DNA from: Clostridia bacterium
Lineage (GTDB): Bacteria; Bacillota; Clostridia; Oscillospirales; Acutalibacteraceae
DNA length: 33,281 nucleotides
Reading direction: 5' to 3'
Assembly: GCA_017410195.1 (NCBI GenBank)
Contig: JAFQRF010000032.1
Coordinates: 1 to 33,281 of the forward strand
Shown here: piece after piece, positions 15,801-23,385 of the stretch
Layout of the letters: the number at the start of each line of letters is the position of its first letter
Numbering within the stretch: the stretch's first letter is position 1
Notes under the pieces: generated by a model
Databases searched by the model: none
What the model was told of the DNA's origin: nothing
The model's input: the letters and a program-made list of their open reading frames with translations, nothing else
Translations under genes and position numbers: made by a program

Positions 15801-18800
15801 ATTGATGTTGCAGAAGATGCAAAAATTATTAACGGCTATGTAAAAGTAAGCAAGGGCGCTGACCTTTCAGATGCAGTTATCACCGTTGATAAAACAGAAT
15901 TTGTTTATAACGGTCAACATCAAGCACCTGCCGTTACCGTAACAATCGGCGGAAAGACACTCACAGAAAACGTGGATTATGTTGTAAATGCTCGAAGATG
16001 GGAAAACGGTGTTCCGGTTCAGTGGTTCTATTACGTAGATGCAGGTGTTTATACTTCAGTTATTGACGGTTTGGGCGATTATACCGGTAAGGTTGAAAAA
16101 GAATTTGTTATCAAGCCCGCAACGGTTGATATTATCTGGGAAGGCGACGAATTCTATTACACAGGCAACCCCCACAAAGTAACCGCAAAATATATTGACA
16201 TTGACGGCAACGAAAGTAATGAATTTGAACTTATAAACTACGTTAACACAGATGTTGGTGTTTACACTGCAACGGCGATTTTTGCCGACAACAACTACTC
16301 TGCAACCGAAGCAGCACTCAACCACACCTACGAAATCAAGTGGTATGACGGCGCACCCGATGCAGAAATCGGTGGAATAAAGGGCGAAAACGGCTGGTAC
16401 ATCCGCCCTGTTATTGTAACCGCACCGGACGGATATGTGATAGACACACTCGTTGACGGCACCTACGGTAACACAATTACCTTTGTTGAAAACGAAGAAA
16501 ATGCTGTTTATTATCTCAAGCAGACTGAAAACGGCTATATCGCAAAGGTTGAGCTTGGCGAAATCAAGTTTGATTTTGAAAATCCGACTGCAGAAATTAC
16601 AGTAGGCGAAAATAAGTGGAATTCTTTCCTCAATACTGTTACCTTTGGTAAATTCTTCAAGAAGACACAGTCGGTCACAATTGAGGCTTCAGACAAAACA
16701 AGCGGTCTTGCAAAGATTGAGTACTTTATAGCAACCGAAGAAATCACCGATTTTGAAAACATTGAATGGATTGAATACACCGAAAAATTCAACATTGAAC
16801 CCAACAGCAAAAACATAATCTACGCAAAGGCAACCGATAAAGCAGGCAGAACAATTATTATAAATTCCGACGGTATTGTGCTTTATACCGACAGCACGCT
16901 CAATGTCGAAGATAAGGATGAAGTAATATATGTACTGACGAAAAATGCAGATCAGGCGTTCAATCTTAACCTCAATGGTAACACAGTTGCTTACATTAAG
17001 ATTGACGAATCGGTTCTCGGTGCAGAGGATTACGAAGTTCTCGGTAATATGGTTTTAGTTTCAGCCGAAGTTCTTGAAAATCTTGAAGCAGGCGAGTACA
17101 TAATCACAGTCGGTTTTAATCCGATGGGTCAGGTTTATGTTGAAGGTGATGCTCCTGCAGAGGTAACAATTCCTCTCACGGTTAAGAAGGCTGACGTAAC
17201 AATCGAAATCAGCGATATCGGCAAGATTTATGATGGCAAGCCCGTAACTGCAGAATACAAAATCAGCAAGTCAAGTGATTCTTCTCCTGCAGTAAGCAAT
17301 ATCAAGTATAACGAAACTGTCGAGTTTAAGGTTAAGGGTGCTGACAACAGCACATACACAACCGAAGCTCCCGTAAACGCAGGTGAATATACAGTCAGAA
17401 TCACAGTTGCACAAACAGATAAAATCAGTTATGCACAGGTAACAGCAGATTTCACAATTGAAAAGAAAGCTGTAACCGTTACAGCAACCGCACCCGATAA
17501 GGTTTACGACGGAACAACAGATATTCTTGAATATTCAAAAGTTATTGTAAAAATTGACGGCGCTGTTGAAGGCGAAATGCTCGGCTTCACTGTCGGAAAA
17601 GCTTGGTATGACACTTCGGATGCAGGCATAGACAAGACTGTTCACATCATTTATGCTCCCGTAGCAAGTAACAATATTGATAACTATGAATTCCCCATGA
17701 ATCCCGAATATTCAACTGATAACTGCTATGTTGCGGCAAAGGCAGACATTACAAAGAAAGCCGTTTCTGTTTCCGCAACCGTTCCCGACAGAATTTACGG
17801 TGAAAGCGTAAATTGTGATACAACAAAAGTTGTTATTACCTTTGACGGAATTGTTGAAGGCGATGACGTAGGCTATGTTGTAACCGATGCAACTTATTAT
17901 ATGCATACTGTTACAGATAATGCTCCCGTTCAAGTCGTTTACAATGTGAACGGGGCAGATTCAGGCAATTATCAGTTCCCCGAATTCGGCGAATATTTGC
18001 CTCCCGAGTACGGCGTTCAGGCAACAGGCAGAGTTCTTCCGAGAGATATTGCAAACGCAGAAATTACTCTCGGCGATGCTCTTGTTTACAATGGCGCAGA
18101 GCAGACACAGACAGTTGCAGCCGTAACCGTTGACGGTCTTGAAGTAACATATACCGTAAGCGGCAACAAAGCAATAAACGTCGGTGTTTACGAACTCACA
18201 ATCACAGGTAACGGCAACTTTGCAGGCGAAACAACCGCTCTTTATGAAATTGCTCCCGATACAACAGGGGTTGATGTTCTCACTGTTGATAACGTCAAAT
18301 CAAGCGATAAAGAAGCAATAGAAGCTGTTGCACAGCAGATTGAAAATGCGGTAACAGACCTTGCAGACGATGAAAAGAAAGCCGAATACAAGGTAATCAC
18401 CGATAAGTGCGATGAACTTCTTTCAAAAATCAATGATACCGCAAATGAAATCGAAAGAATTGATGAAGCTGTAAACGGCTACGATAAGGAAACAGTAACA
18501 TCAGCTGATATTCCCGAACTCAGCAAGCTCATCGACGACATTAAGGCTCTCACCGACGGCGATAACCTTACCGAAGATGAAAAGGCTGCTCTTGAAGAAA
18601 CCGACAAGGCAATAGACGAGCTCATTGAAAAGCTCGCAAAGGTTGCAGAGGAAATCAAGAAGGCTGATGAAGCTGTTAAGTCCTATGATGAAGAAACAGT
18701 CAAGTCAACCGACAGCGAAGACCTTGCACAGCTCAAAGAGGATATTCAGGCTCTTATCGACAGCGACAATACCACCGAAAACGAAAAGACCGCACTCGAA

Positions 18801-19367
18801 GAAATGATTAAGGACATCGAAGGTCTTGAAGATAAGATTGAAGAAATCGAAACACAGCTTGAAAGAATCGCAGGTATTGAAAACGCCTACAACCCCGAAA
18901 CCGTAACAAGCGATGATAAGTCAGCTATCGAAAACGCTATTGCTGAAATCGAAGCTGTAAATCCCGACAATCTTACCGACGAGCAAAGGAAAGAATATGA
19001 AGAAATCAAGGCAGGCTTCGAAGCTCTCCTTGACAGAATTTCAGCGGCTACGCTTCAGGTTGATGCGGTAGGCGAGGTGCTCGCAACATTTGATGCTGAC
19101 CGTGTAACAATCTTCTGGGAAGATGATATTGAAGCTCTCAAAACAAAGATTGACGAAATCCTTGCAGACGAGAACATGGGCGAAGCAGAAAAGGCAAAGC
19201 TTAATGAATACAAGGCAGAATGTGATAATCTCATCGTGATTATCCACACACCCGTTGAATATTTCTCACTCCGTCTGTTCTATTTTATCTGGGATCTCAT
19301 TCTTTGGATATGGAACAGCGTAGTCAACGTCTTCTCAGGCCTCTTTGGCATTCAGGCAATCGCATAA
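12819..19367 (+). CDS. Giant secreted multidomain surface protein / adhesin-like (2182 residues)
   Basis: An export signal (residues 1-27, ending AFA) is followed by a GLUG-like beta-helix region at about 35-240 (NPFTGIFNGNGYTISGL). A short segment with DSDSACDFCG (Cys347, Cys350) comes next. Two related pectate-lyase-like beta-helix modules start near 458 and 717 (both containing YKTFADAITAAQ and LDLNGKTLLNETG). Then come an MBG-type Ig domain near 1015 (VYNGQHQAPAVTVTIGGK), an Ig-like domain near 1251, and four MBG/YDG repeats between about 1461 and 1810 (IYDGKPV, VYDGTTD). A helical coiled-coil-like region of three to four repeats of about 80 residues (1815-2143) and a strongly aromatic tail (2147-2182: FYFIWDLILWIWNSVVNVF) finish it. 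There is no catalytic signature; adhesion or a scaffold is the likely role. No LPXTG. AAAGGAGG precedes the ATG. TetR copy 2 lies upstream. Confidence 0.9.
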   Translation: MKKTNKLISILIAVAMLLSMAPISAFAAAAPPTVEIGGKTYYEIDSADDLDWFAAQVNSGNTAINASLTKNITYNSGTMSASTTGARVWTPVGTRDNPFTGIFNGNGYTISGLYCKDPEDSPYLSLVAHSVKAIIANVAVTNFYFESRYGLVAGIASYAAGSTITNCYAQGSIYAKDAGAAAAGICAAVFGHSRTEILNCLADVALKVDDPSDFTVSGLSVRNYIGGIICTGDKDNPVLIQKTIYITDRYNGAVYDSDYALASHFEIYDSEGMPASKLSTGEIAYALGNGWGQKLGTDPMPVILSAYKVNYGYISCDVDAEKVYTNSAINLNYPWHYDSETDSDSACDFCGINLHTHSFEYTASGDTITAVCENTDGNCPDSVGTLTILAPADLYTDGTTAKEATIENNLVDTSVAISDITYSAPYGLPPKDAGNYTASVTVGGATATVEFTLLNYAAKVTDKDGNAVGTYKTFADAITAAQDNEGSTLTLLDNITLTSTQIIYSGKFTLDLNGKTLLNETGVTLQINKEANVTVKNSGEGGTVKTGGTNTPAISNLGTLTVDAGNIIGKKQAVNSSGTLTVNGGKFEAEYSLYISSGETVIEDGEFNGIVCVFASCTVNGGDFTAPRISINYEDGILTVNGGTFDIDEIRILAGTVSLAGGEFTNGFVLKSENTEDTLNSFLAEGYKFYDADGNKMTVADDATVINGYVKVKEHIVASVTVNNGGVEEVSYYKTFADAITAAQGSEGSTVTLLDDITLTTRQAISSGTFTLDLNGKTLLNETGGVLYIYEEVDLTIKDSGEGGTVETKRMYVDCIDNSGKLTVESGVIKGDGGIRNHGVLYFNDGTVEADNYPAIANYNDSTVYVYDGVLKGGKNSGAVENGGTLYVYGGEIESILNANDAYISGGKIDRDDYVALNLLGGTVEITGGSFTGTDFSDGYFSGTPYGEWTVDINEGATLILKGGEFPNGFVVANTTANAFLAEDYYYKDADGKLIDVAEDAKIINGYVKVSKGADLSDAVITVDKTEFVYNGQHQAPAVTVTIGGKTLTENVDYVVNARRWENGVPVQWFYYVDAGVYTSVIDGLGDYTGKVEKEFVIKPATVDIIWEGDEFYYTGNPHKVTAKYIDIDGNESNEFELINYVNTDVGVYTATAIFADNNYSATEAALNHTYEIKWYDGAPDAEIGGIKGENGWYIRPVIVTAPDGYVIDTLVDGTYGNTITFVENEENAVYYLKQTENGYIAKVELGEIKFDFENPTAEITVGENKWNSFLNTVTFGKFFKKTQSVTIEASDKTSGLAKIEYFIATEEITDFENIEWIEYTEKFNIEPNSKNIIYAKATDKAGRTIIINSDGIVLYTDSTLNVEDKDEVIYVLTKNADQAFNLNLNGNTVAYIKIDESVLGAEDYEVLGNMVLVSAEVLENLEAGEYIITVGFNPMGQVYVEGDAPAEVTIPLTVKKADVTIEISDIGKIYDGKPVTAEYKISKSSDSSPAVSNIKYNETVEFKVKGADNSTYTTEAPVNAGEYTVRITVAQTDKISYAQVTADFTIEKKAVTVTATAPDKVYDGTTDILEYSKVIVKIDGAVEGEMLGFTVGKAWYDTSDAGIDKTVHIIYAPVASNNIDNYEFPMNPEYSTDNCYVAAKADITKKAVSVSATVPDRIYGESVNCDTTKVVITFDGIVEGDDVGYVVTDATYYMHTVTDNAPVQVVYNVNGADSGNYQFPEFGEYLPPEYGVQATGRVLPRDIANAEITLGDALVYNGAEQTQTVAAVTVDGLEVTYTVSGNKAINVGVYELTITGNGNFAGETTALYEIAPDTTGVDVLTVDNVKSSDKEAIEAVAQQIENAVTDLADDEKKAEYKVITDKCDELLSKINDTANEIERIDEAVNGYDKETVTSADIPELSKLIDDIKALTDGDNLTEDEKAALEETDKAIDELIEKLAKVAEEIKKADEAVKSYDEETVKSTDSEDLAQLKEDIQALIDSDNTTENEKTALEEMIKDIEGLEDKIEEIETQLERIAGIENAYNPETVTSDDKSAIENAIAEIEAVNPDNLTDEQRKEYEEIKAGFEALLDRISAATLQVDAVGEVLATFDADRVTIFWEDDIEALKTKIDEILADENMGEAEKAKLNEYKAECDNLIVIIHTPVEYFSLRLFYFIWDLILWIWNSVVNVFSGLFGIQAIA

Positions 19368-19384
19368 AACAAAATAAACCTACA

Positions 19385-19416
19385 AAGCCGGCGGATAATC
19401 TCCGTCGGCTTATTGT
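19385..19416 (+). terminator. Terminator after the giant surface protein
   Basis: AAGCCGGCGGA (19385-19395) pairs with TCCGTCGGCTT (19401-19411), one G-T pair, 5-base loop, then ATTGTATT. The T tract is imperfect. It lies 17 bases after the stop. Confidence 0.75.
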
Positions 19417-19573
19417 ATTATGAAAACAAAGAAGAAATTAATAACAAATTACAAGAATATGCTTATAAAATTCAATTATAATTTTTGCCAAAATCAAGTT
19501 GTAAAAACAAAACGAGGTTGCCTAATGGCACAGCGAAGTTGACCCTCGGGTAAAGGGCTTGACTTTCAATTGA

Positions 19574-19602
19574 TTGTAATTTTATAAGTGTTGTGATATA
19601 GT
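19574..19602 (+). promoter_or_regulatory. Orphan promoter module
   Basis: TTGTAA (19574-19579), 17 bases, TATAGT (19597-19602) with a TGTGA extended -10. The 60 bases up to here align with the promoter region at 20808-20869. Downstream on this strand there is only a 20-codon frame (ATG 19608, stop 19668-19670) with no clear ribosome binding site, and then antisense sequence of azlD. The stretch 19417-19573 shows nothing else I can name. Confidence 0.5.
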
Positions 19603-19650
19603 GCATTATGCTTGTTACCGAATGGGGCAGACTTAATATCTTTATCTTGT

Positions 19651-19950
19651 TCAGATTATCAAATCTGTAATAAGTCCTGAAGCGGCGGCTGCCAAAGCGA
19701 CAATCAGCAGCGGCTTTTCAAAGAAAGCTACGACAACTGCAACAACTGTACCGACAACTGCACTTTTAAGATTTCCTGTTGAATAAAAAATCGCAGGAAC
19801 TGTCATTGCCGCAAGCACGGCATAAGGCAAATAATAAAGGATGCTTTTAATAAACCGTGACTTGATTTGTTTTCGGAATGCCGCAAAAGGTATCATTCTG
19901 ATGAGGTATGTTACGCCTGCCATTACGGCAATATAAATTATTATGCTCAT
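19651..19950 (-). CDS. azlD: AzlD-family branched-chain amino acid transport subunit
   Basis: The 99-residue, very hydrophobic protein has three to four membrane segments and the AzlD pattern: MAGVTYLIRMIPFAAF near the start, then YYLPYAVLAAMTVPAIF. AzlD works with AzlC in export of branched-chain amino acids or analogues (B. subtilis azlCD confers 4-azaleucine resistance; E. coli YgaZH exports valine). Its start overlaps the azlC stop by 4 bases, so the two are translationally coupled. Confidence 0.93.
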   Translation of the reverse strand: MSIIIYIAVMAGVTYLIRMIPFAAFRKQIKSRFIKSILYYLPYAVLAAMTVPAIFYSTGNLKSAVVGTVVAVVVAFFEKPLLIVALAAAASGLITDLII

Positions 19951-20648
19951 AATTCTTCTTCCTCCTCTTTAACGGGGAACAAAGCTGCGCAGATTACAGC
20001 GGCAATGACTGCGCTTATAATTACCGAAAATCCGCTGCTGATAAAGGGGAAAAAGTATTTTAACACTACACTCACTGCTGCAGAAATGATTACGGCAACA
20101 AGAACGGCTTTGCTCTTTTTTGCGGCAGGAATGAATATGGCAATAAACATACCGTAAAGAAGAATTCCCATATTGTTTGCTATTATTTCGGGCAGAAGCT
20201 GATTGGCAAGTGCGCCTGCAACTGTACCCGAAGTCCAGCCGATGAAAGGTATTACTATCAGACCCGCCATATATGATGCGGTAATCTTGCCTTTCTGTGA
20301 AATTGCTACGGCATAAATCTCATCGGTAATACCGAAGGCCAACAAAAGCCTTTTAGGCGTGGTAAAGCTGCTGTCGAGCTTCTGTGTCAAAGAAAAGCCC
20401 ATTAAAGAGTATCTTAAGTTTATAACAAGCTGTGTCAGAATCATTTCCGCCAGCGTACCTGATGCGGCTATTATTTCAGCTCCTGCTACCTGACCGGCAG
20501 AGGTCAGATTTGTTGCGGAGATAAGCCATGCAAAGAAAGCAGATATTTTGGAACTCATAGCTAAAATGCCAAAGCCGAAAGAAACCGAAAAATAGCCTAA
20601 ACCAATAGGTATACCGTCTGAAAATCCTTTTTTAAAATCCTTTTGCAT
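19947..20648 (-). CDS. azlC: AzlC-family branched-chain amino acid exporter subunit
   Basis: The 233-residue membrane protein has the AzlC signature region: FSDGIPIGLGYFSVSFGFGI at the N-terminus, AGQVAGAEIIAASGTLAEMI and QLVINLRYSLMGFSL, then FGITDEIYAV. It has about seven hydrophobic segments and ends in an acidic KEEEEEL tail. It forms the large subunit of an AzlCD exporter. The ATG at 20648 is preceded by AAAGG. No local Lrp/AzlB-type regulator is next to it. An inverted repeat overlaps its -10 and start codon (see the promoter entry). Confidence 0.94.
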   Translation of the reverse strand: MQKDFKKGFSDGIPIGLGYFSVSFGFGILAMSSKISAFFAWLISATNLTSAGQVAGAEIIAASGTLAEMILTQLVINLRYSLMGFSLTQKLDSSFTTPKRLLLAFGITDEIYAVAISQKGKITASYMAGLIVIPFIGWTSGTVAGALANQLLPEIIANNMGILLYGMFIAIFIPAAKKSKAVLVAVIISAAVSVVLKYFFPFISSGFSVIISAVIAAVICAALFPVKEEEEEL

Positions 20649-20708
20649 ACTGTTGACCTTTCTTTAGTCGCTGCCCAACAGTATAACATATACGCATTTT
20701 CAAAACAA
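20647..20708 (-). promoter_or_regulatory. azlCD promoter with inverted repeat
   Basis: On the minus strand, TTGTTT (20703-20708), 17 bases, TATACT (20680-20685) with a TG extended -10. ATACTGTTG (read on minus, 20676-20684) and CAACAGTAT (20647-20655) form a perfect 9-bp inverted repeat that overlaps both the -10 and the ATG, enclosing the ribosome binding site. It could be an operator or, if enough of the left arm is transcribed, a translational hairpin. Confidence 0.6.
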
Positions 20709-20840
20709 TAACGAAGCTAACGATTTGAGCGCCGATTTTAGCTTTATATATGTTGAAATTATCATAACAAGGAAGACTTTTGTTGAAGGTTCTTCGGCAT
20801 TGGTTGTCGTCTTTCGGGCAAACGGATTGCTTTTACCCGA

Positions 20841-20869
20841 TTGTAATCTTATATAAGGTGTGATATAAT
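20841..20869 (+). promoter_or_regulatory. Promoter of the small membrane protein gene
   Basis: TTGTAA (20841-20846), 17-base spacer, TATAAT (20864-20869) with an extended TGTGA before the -10. It lies 41 bases before the ATG at 20910. The sequence from 20808 on resembles 19545-19602. Confidence 0.75.
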
Positions 20870-20909
20870 TATCTTGAAAAACCTGAACGTGACAAGGGAG
20901 TTTTATTCT

Positions 20910-21251
20910 ATGAAGCGTTACATTAAAGAAATTATCGTTTCGTTATTACAGATTTTTATGTTTTATGTTTTCCCTTTGTTTGCAGGGCCGACCGATGCAA
21001 TGGGAATGGTGGTATTGATTATATTAGCAACCCTGTTCTTATCTTTTATTATCGGTGTGCTGTCAAACAATGCGCTGAAATATCTGTACCCGATTGTTAC
21101 AGCCGTTGTGTTTATACCCTCGGTGTTTATTTACTACAATGAATCAGCGTTAATACATTCGATTTGGTATCTGGTGGTTTCAGGTGTCGGTTTATTAATA
21201 GGGTCGGGTATAAATGCAATTGTTTGCCGCCTTAAGCAAAGAAAGAAGTAA
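20910..21251 (+). CDS. Small four-helix membrane protein, unknown
   Basis: ATG 20910 is chosen because AAGGGAG (20894-20900) precedes it; an in-frame TTG at 20874 overlaps the promoter region and lacks a ribosome binding site. The 113-residue product is almost entirely hydrophobic, with four predicted membrane segments (roughly residues 8-25, 32-52, 59-77 and 84-104) and a basic end (CRLKQRKK). No conserved motif points to a family or substrate. It has its own good promoter and diverges from azlC with about 260 bases between the start codons. Confidence 0.8.
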   Translation: MKRYIKEIIVSLLQIFMFYVFPLFAGPTDAMGMVVLIILATLFLSFIIGVLSNNALKYLYPIVTAVVFIPSVFIYYNESALIHSIWYLVVSGVGLLIGSGINAIVCRLKQRKK

Positions 21252-21336
21252 TTAATCCAATTAAAGAAATACGCAGTTCAGACAGCTTGAAGAAACGCTT
21301 TCATGCAACAATTTTTAATCGTAAGGTGAAATTTAT

Positions 21337-23307
21337 ATGTTTTCGAAAATAGTTTCTGTACTTATTTGCATATCAATGATGATTTCCTGTATGAGCATTG
21401 CGTCGTATGCTGTTGACGGTGAAAGCCTTCGGGTGCCGTTTATTATAAATAAATTTGAAGAAATATCGGGAATGTTTATCAGCGTTATTGCGGGACTTTT
21501 TAACAAGAACAATTCAGAAGCCGATATACCGTCTGCAACCGTCAATCCTCATTCGTGGGTTGAATATGACGGCAATCCGATTGAAAATCCCGAACAGACG
21601 TTGAATGCCCAAACGTGGGTTGCAAATGAAATTACATTTGAGAGTGAAAAGTCATATACCAATCCGTTTGGTGACGTTGATGTTGAACTTCTTCTCTGGA
21701 GTAACGGCAGGCTTTATAAAATTCCCGGCTTCTGGGACGGTGATAATATTTGGAAAATCCGTTTTGCTTGTCCGTCAGCAGGGGAGTGGTATTATAAAAC
21801 TGTCTGTACAGATGGGGAAAACACATCAATTAACGGCAGAACGGGTAAGGTTATCTGCTCGGAATACAGCGGCGAACACGATATTTATAAGCACGGTTTC
21901 ATCACAACAAATGCAGGTGAAAAATATTTTACCTATGATGACGGAACACCGTTTTTCTGGCTCGGCGATACTCATTGGAGTCTCGGTGATGAAACGGTTG
22001 ATATGGTTAAAACAATATGCGAAAAGCGTGTTTCTCAGGGCTTTACCGTATATCAAAGCGAGCCTATCGGTGCAAAGTTTGATTTCACAAACGGCATAAC
22101 ACAAGAGGATATGGCGGGTCTTGCAGACTATGACGAGAAGTTTGCGATAATTGCTGAGAATGGTCTTGTTCATGCAAATGCACAGTTTTTCTTCTCCTAT
22201 TTTATCGAGCCTCTGATTTCAAACAACGGCGGTTTCAACGGCAGCGAGCCTTCAGATTCAGCAAAAGCTTACCTTGAAAAAGCCTGCCGTTACTGGGTTG
22301 CAAGATACGGCGCATATCCCGTTGTATGGACACTCGGTCAAGAGGTAGATAACGATTTCTATTGGAGCGAAACAAATCATCCCGAATGGGGATTGGATAA
22401 CAACCCCTACAAGCTCGTTGCGGAATATATTGCAAAATACGATGCTTATGACCATCCTCTTTCAGCTCATATGGAAAACGTTGGCTCAACATCTGTTTAC
22501 GGCAACGGCGAAGGTGCAACGGATGAATGTAAGGTTTATTTTAAAGATGCTGCGCCTTCTGCCTTCAGAGATATAAAGTCGCATAATTTCTATGCCGTTC
22601 AATGGCATACTTCAAAAACGGAGCAAAGCGATTTCCGTATTGAAAAAGACTGCTGGTATAATTCTCAGGGCAAGCCTGCAATCAATTACGAGGGACAGTA
22701 CTGCTATTTGTGGACTAAAAATTTCGGCTCAAGAATGCAGGGCTGGACAGCGTATCTCAACGGTATGTACGGCTACGGCTGGGGCGGTCACGATACGTGG
22801 AGCTATTTGAATATTTACGATGAAGAAAATGACAGCTCCGACGGTGTCGACACAATAACAAGCGAAGAAAAAATCAACGCAACGTGGCAGGATTCACTCG
22901 AATATGAAAGCTCGTATCAGGTCGGATATATGCGTGAATTCTTTGAACAAACGCAGTGGTATAATCTTATTCCGAGATTTGATAACAAGGCATATTTCGT
23001 TCCCGCAAGCAATGTTTACTATGTATATGCCGGCAACGAAGATAACACCGAAATTGTTGTTTACTTCTATTCATTCACCGATAATTCCGTTGCACAGAAG
23101 GCCAATACAAAGTATTACGGCGGAATCAAGACGGGTACGGTCGGTAGACTTATTCCCAACGAAAGCTATACATATCAATGGTTTGACCCGATAAGCGGTG
23201 AATACTCCGAAGAATACGAATTTACCGCCACGAGATTCGGCACGTATTATATCGGCGACAGACCGCAGGCAACCGATATGGTTTTGCTCATGCGTGTCAG
23301 CGAATAG
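21337..23307 (+). CDS. Secreted DUF5060/DUF4038 glycoside hydrolase (GH140-like)
   Basis: The 656-residue exported protein has a signal peptide (1-27, ending SYA), a 40-residue hydrophobic/amphipathic segment (KFEEISGMFISVIAGLF), a DUF5060 beta domain (about 75-170; NPFGDVDVELLLWSNGR, WKIRFACPSAGEWYY) and a DUF4038 (beta/alpha)8 domain. In the barrel, WTLGQEVDND (E336) and INYEGQYCY (E452) are at the positions expected for acid/base and nucleophile. DUF4038 proteins include the apiosidases of family GH140, which act on pectic side chains. The substrate here is a guess, since the superfamily also contains other activities. AAGGTG precedes the ATG. The GH110-like gene follows by 78 bases with no terminator, so they are probably co-expressed. 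Confidence 0.87.
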   Translation: MFSKIVSVLICISMMISCMSIASYAVDGESLRVPFIINKFEEISGMFISVIAGLFNKNNSEADIPSATVNPHSWVEYDGNPIENPEQTLNAQTWVANEITFESEKSYTNPFGDVDVELLLWSNGRLYKIPGFWDGDNIWKIRFACPSAGEWYYKTVCTDGENTSINGRTGKVICSEYSGEHDIYKHGFITTNAGEKYFTYDDGTPFFWLGDTHWSLGDETVDMVKTICEKRVSQGFTVYQSEPIGAKFDFTNGITQEDMAGLADYDEKFAIIAENGLVHANAQFFFSYFIEPLISNNGGFNGSEPSDSAKAYLEKACRYWVARYGAYPVVWTLGQEVDNDFYWSETNHPEWGLDNNPYKLVAEYIAKYDAYDHPLSAHMENVGSTSVYGNGEGATDECKVYFKDAAPSAFRDIKSHNFYAVQWHTSKTEQSDFRIEKDCWYNSQGKPAINYEGQYCYLWTKNFGSRMQGWTAYLNGMYGYGWGGHDTWSYLNIYDEENDSSDGVDTITSEEKINATWQDSLEYESSYQVGYMREFFEQTQWYNLIPRFDNKAYFVPASNVYYVYAGNEDNTEIVVYFYSFTDNSVAQKANTKYYGGIKTGTVGRLIPNESYTYQWFDPISGEYSEEYEFTATRFGTYYIGDRPQATDMVLLMRVSE

Positions 23308-23385
23308 TTCTTCAAATGAATATCGGTATGTTGATATATTTCAATTTGTCAAACAGATAAAAAAGACTTTTGAAAGGAAAATTCT

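Noticed and set aside
18440-19250. Regular repeats considered as a CRISPR-like or DNA-level tandem array
   Set aside because: The repeats are protein-level helical repeats of about 80 residues with variable codons; no direct repeat/spacer pattern exists in the window.
19500-19560. GC-richer stretch that looked at first like a tRNA or small RNA
   Set aside because: No cloverleaf pairing or CCA/TTCGA-type arm could be built.
19608-19670. 20-codon frame after the orphan promoter module
   Set aside because: No convincing ribosome binding site, and it overlaps the end of azlD; recorded only as a possible leader.
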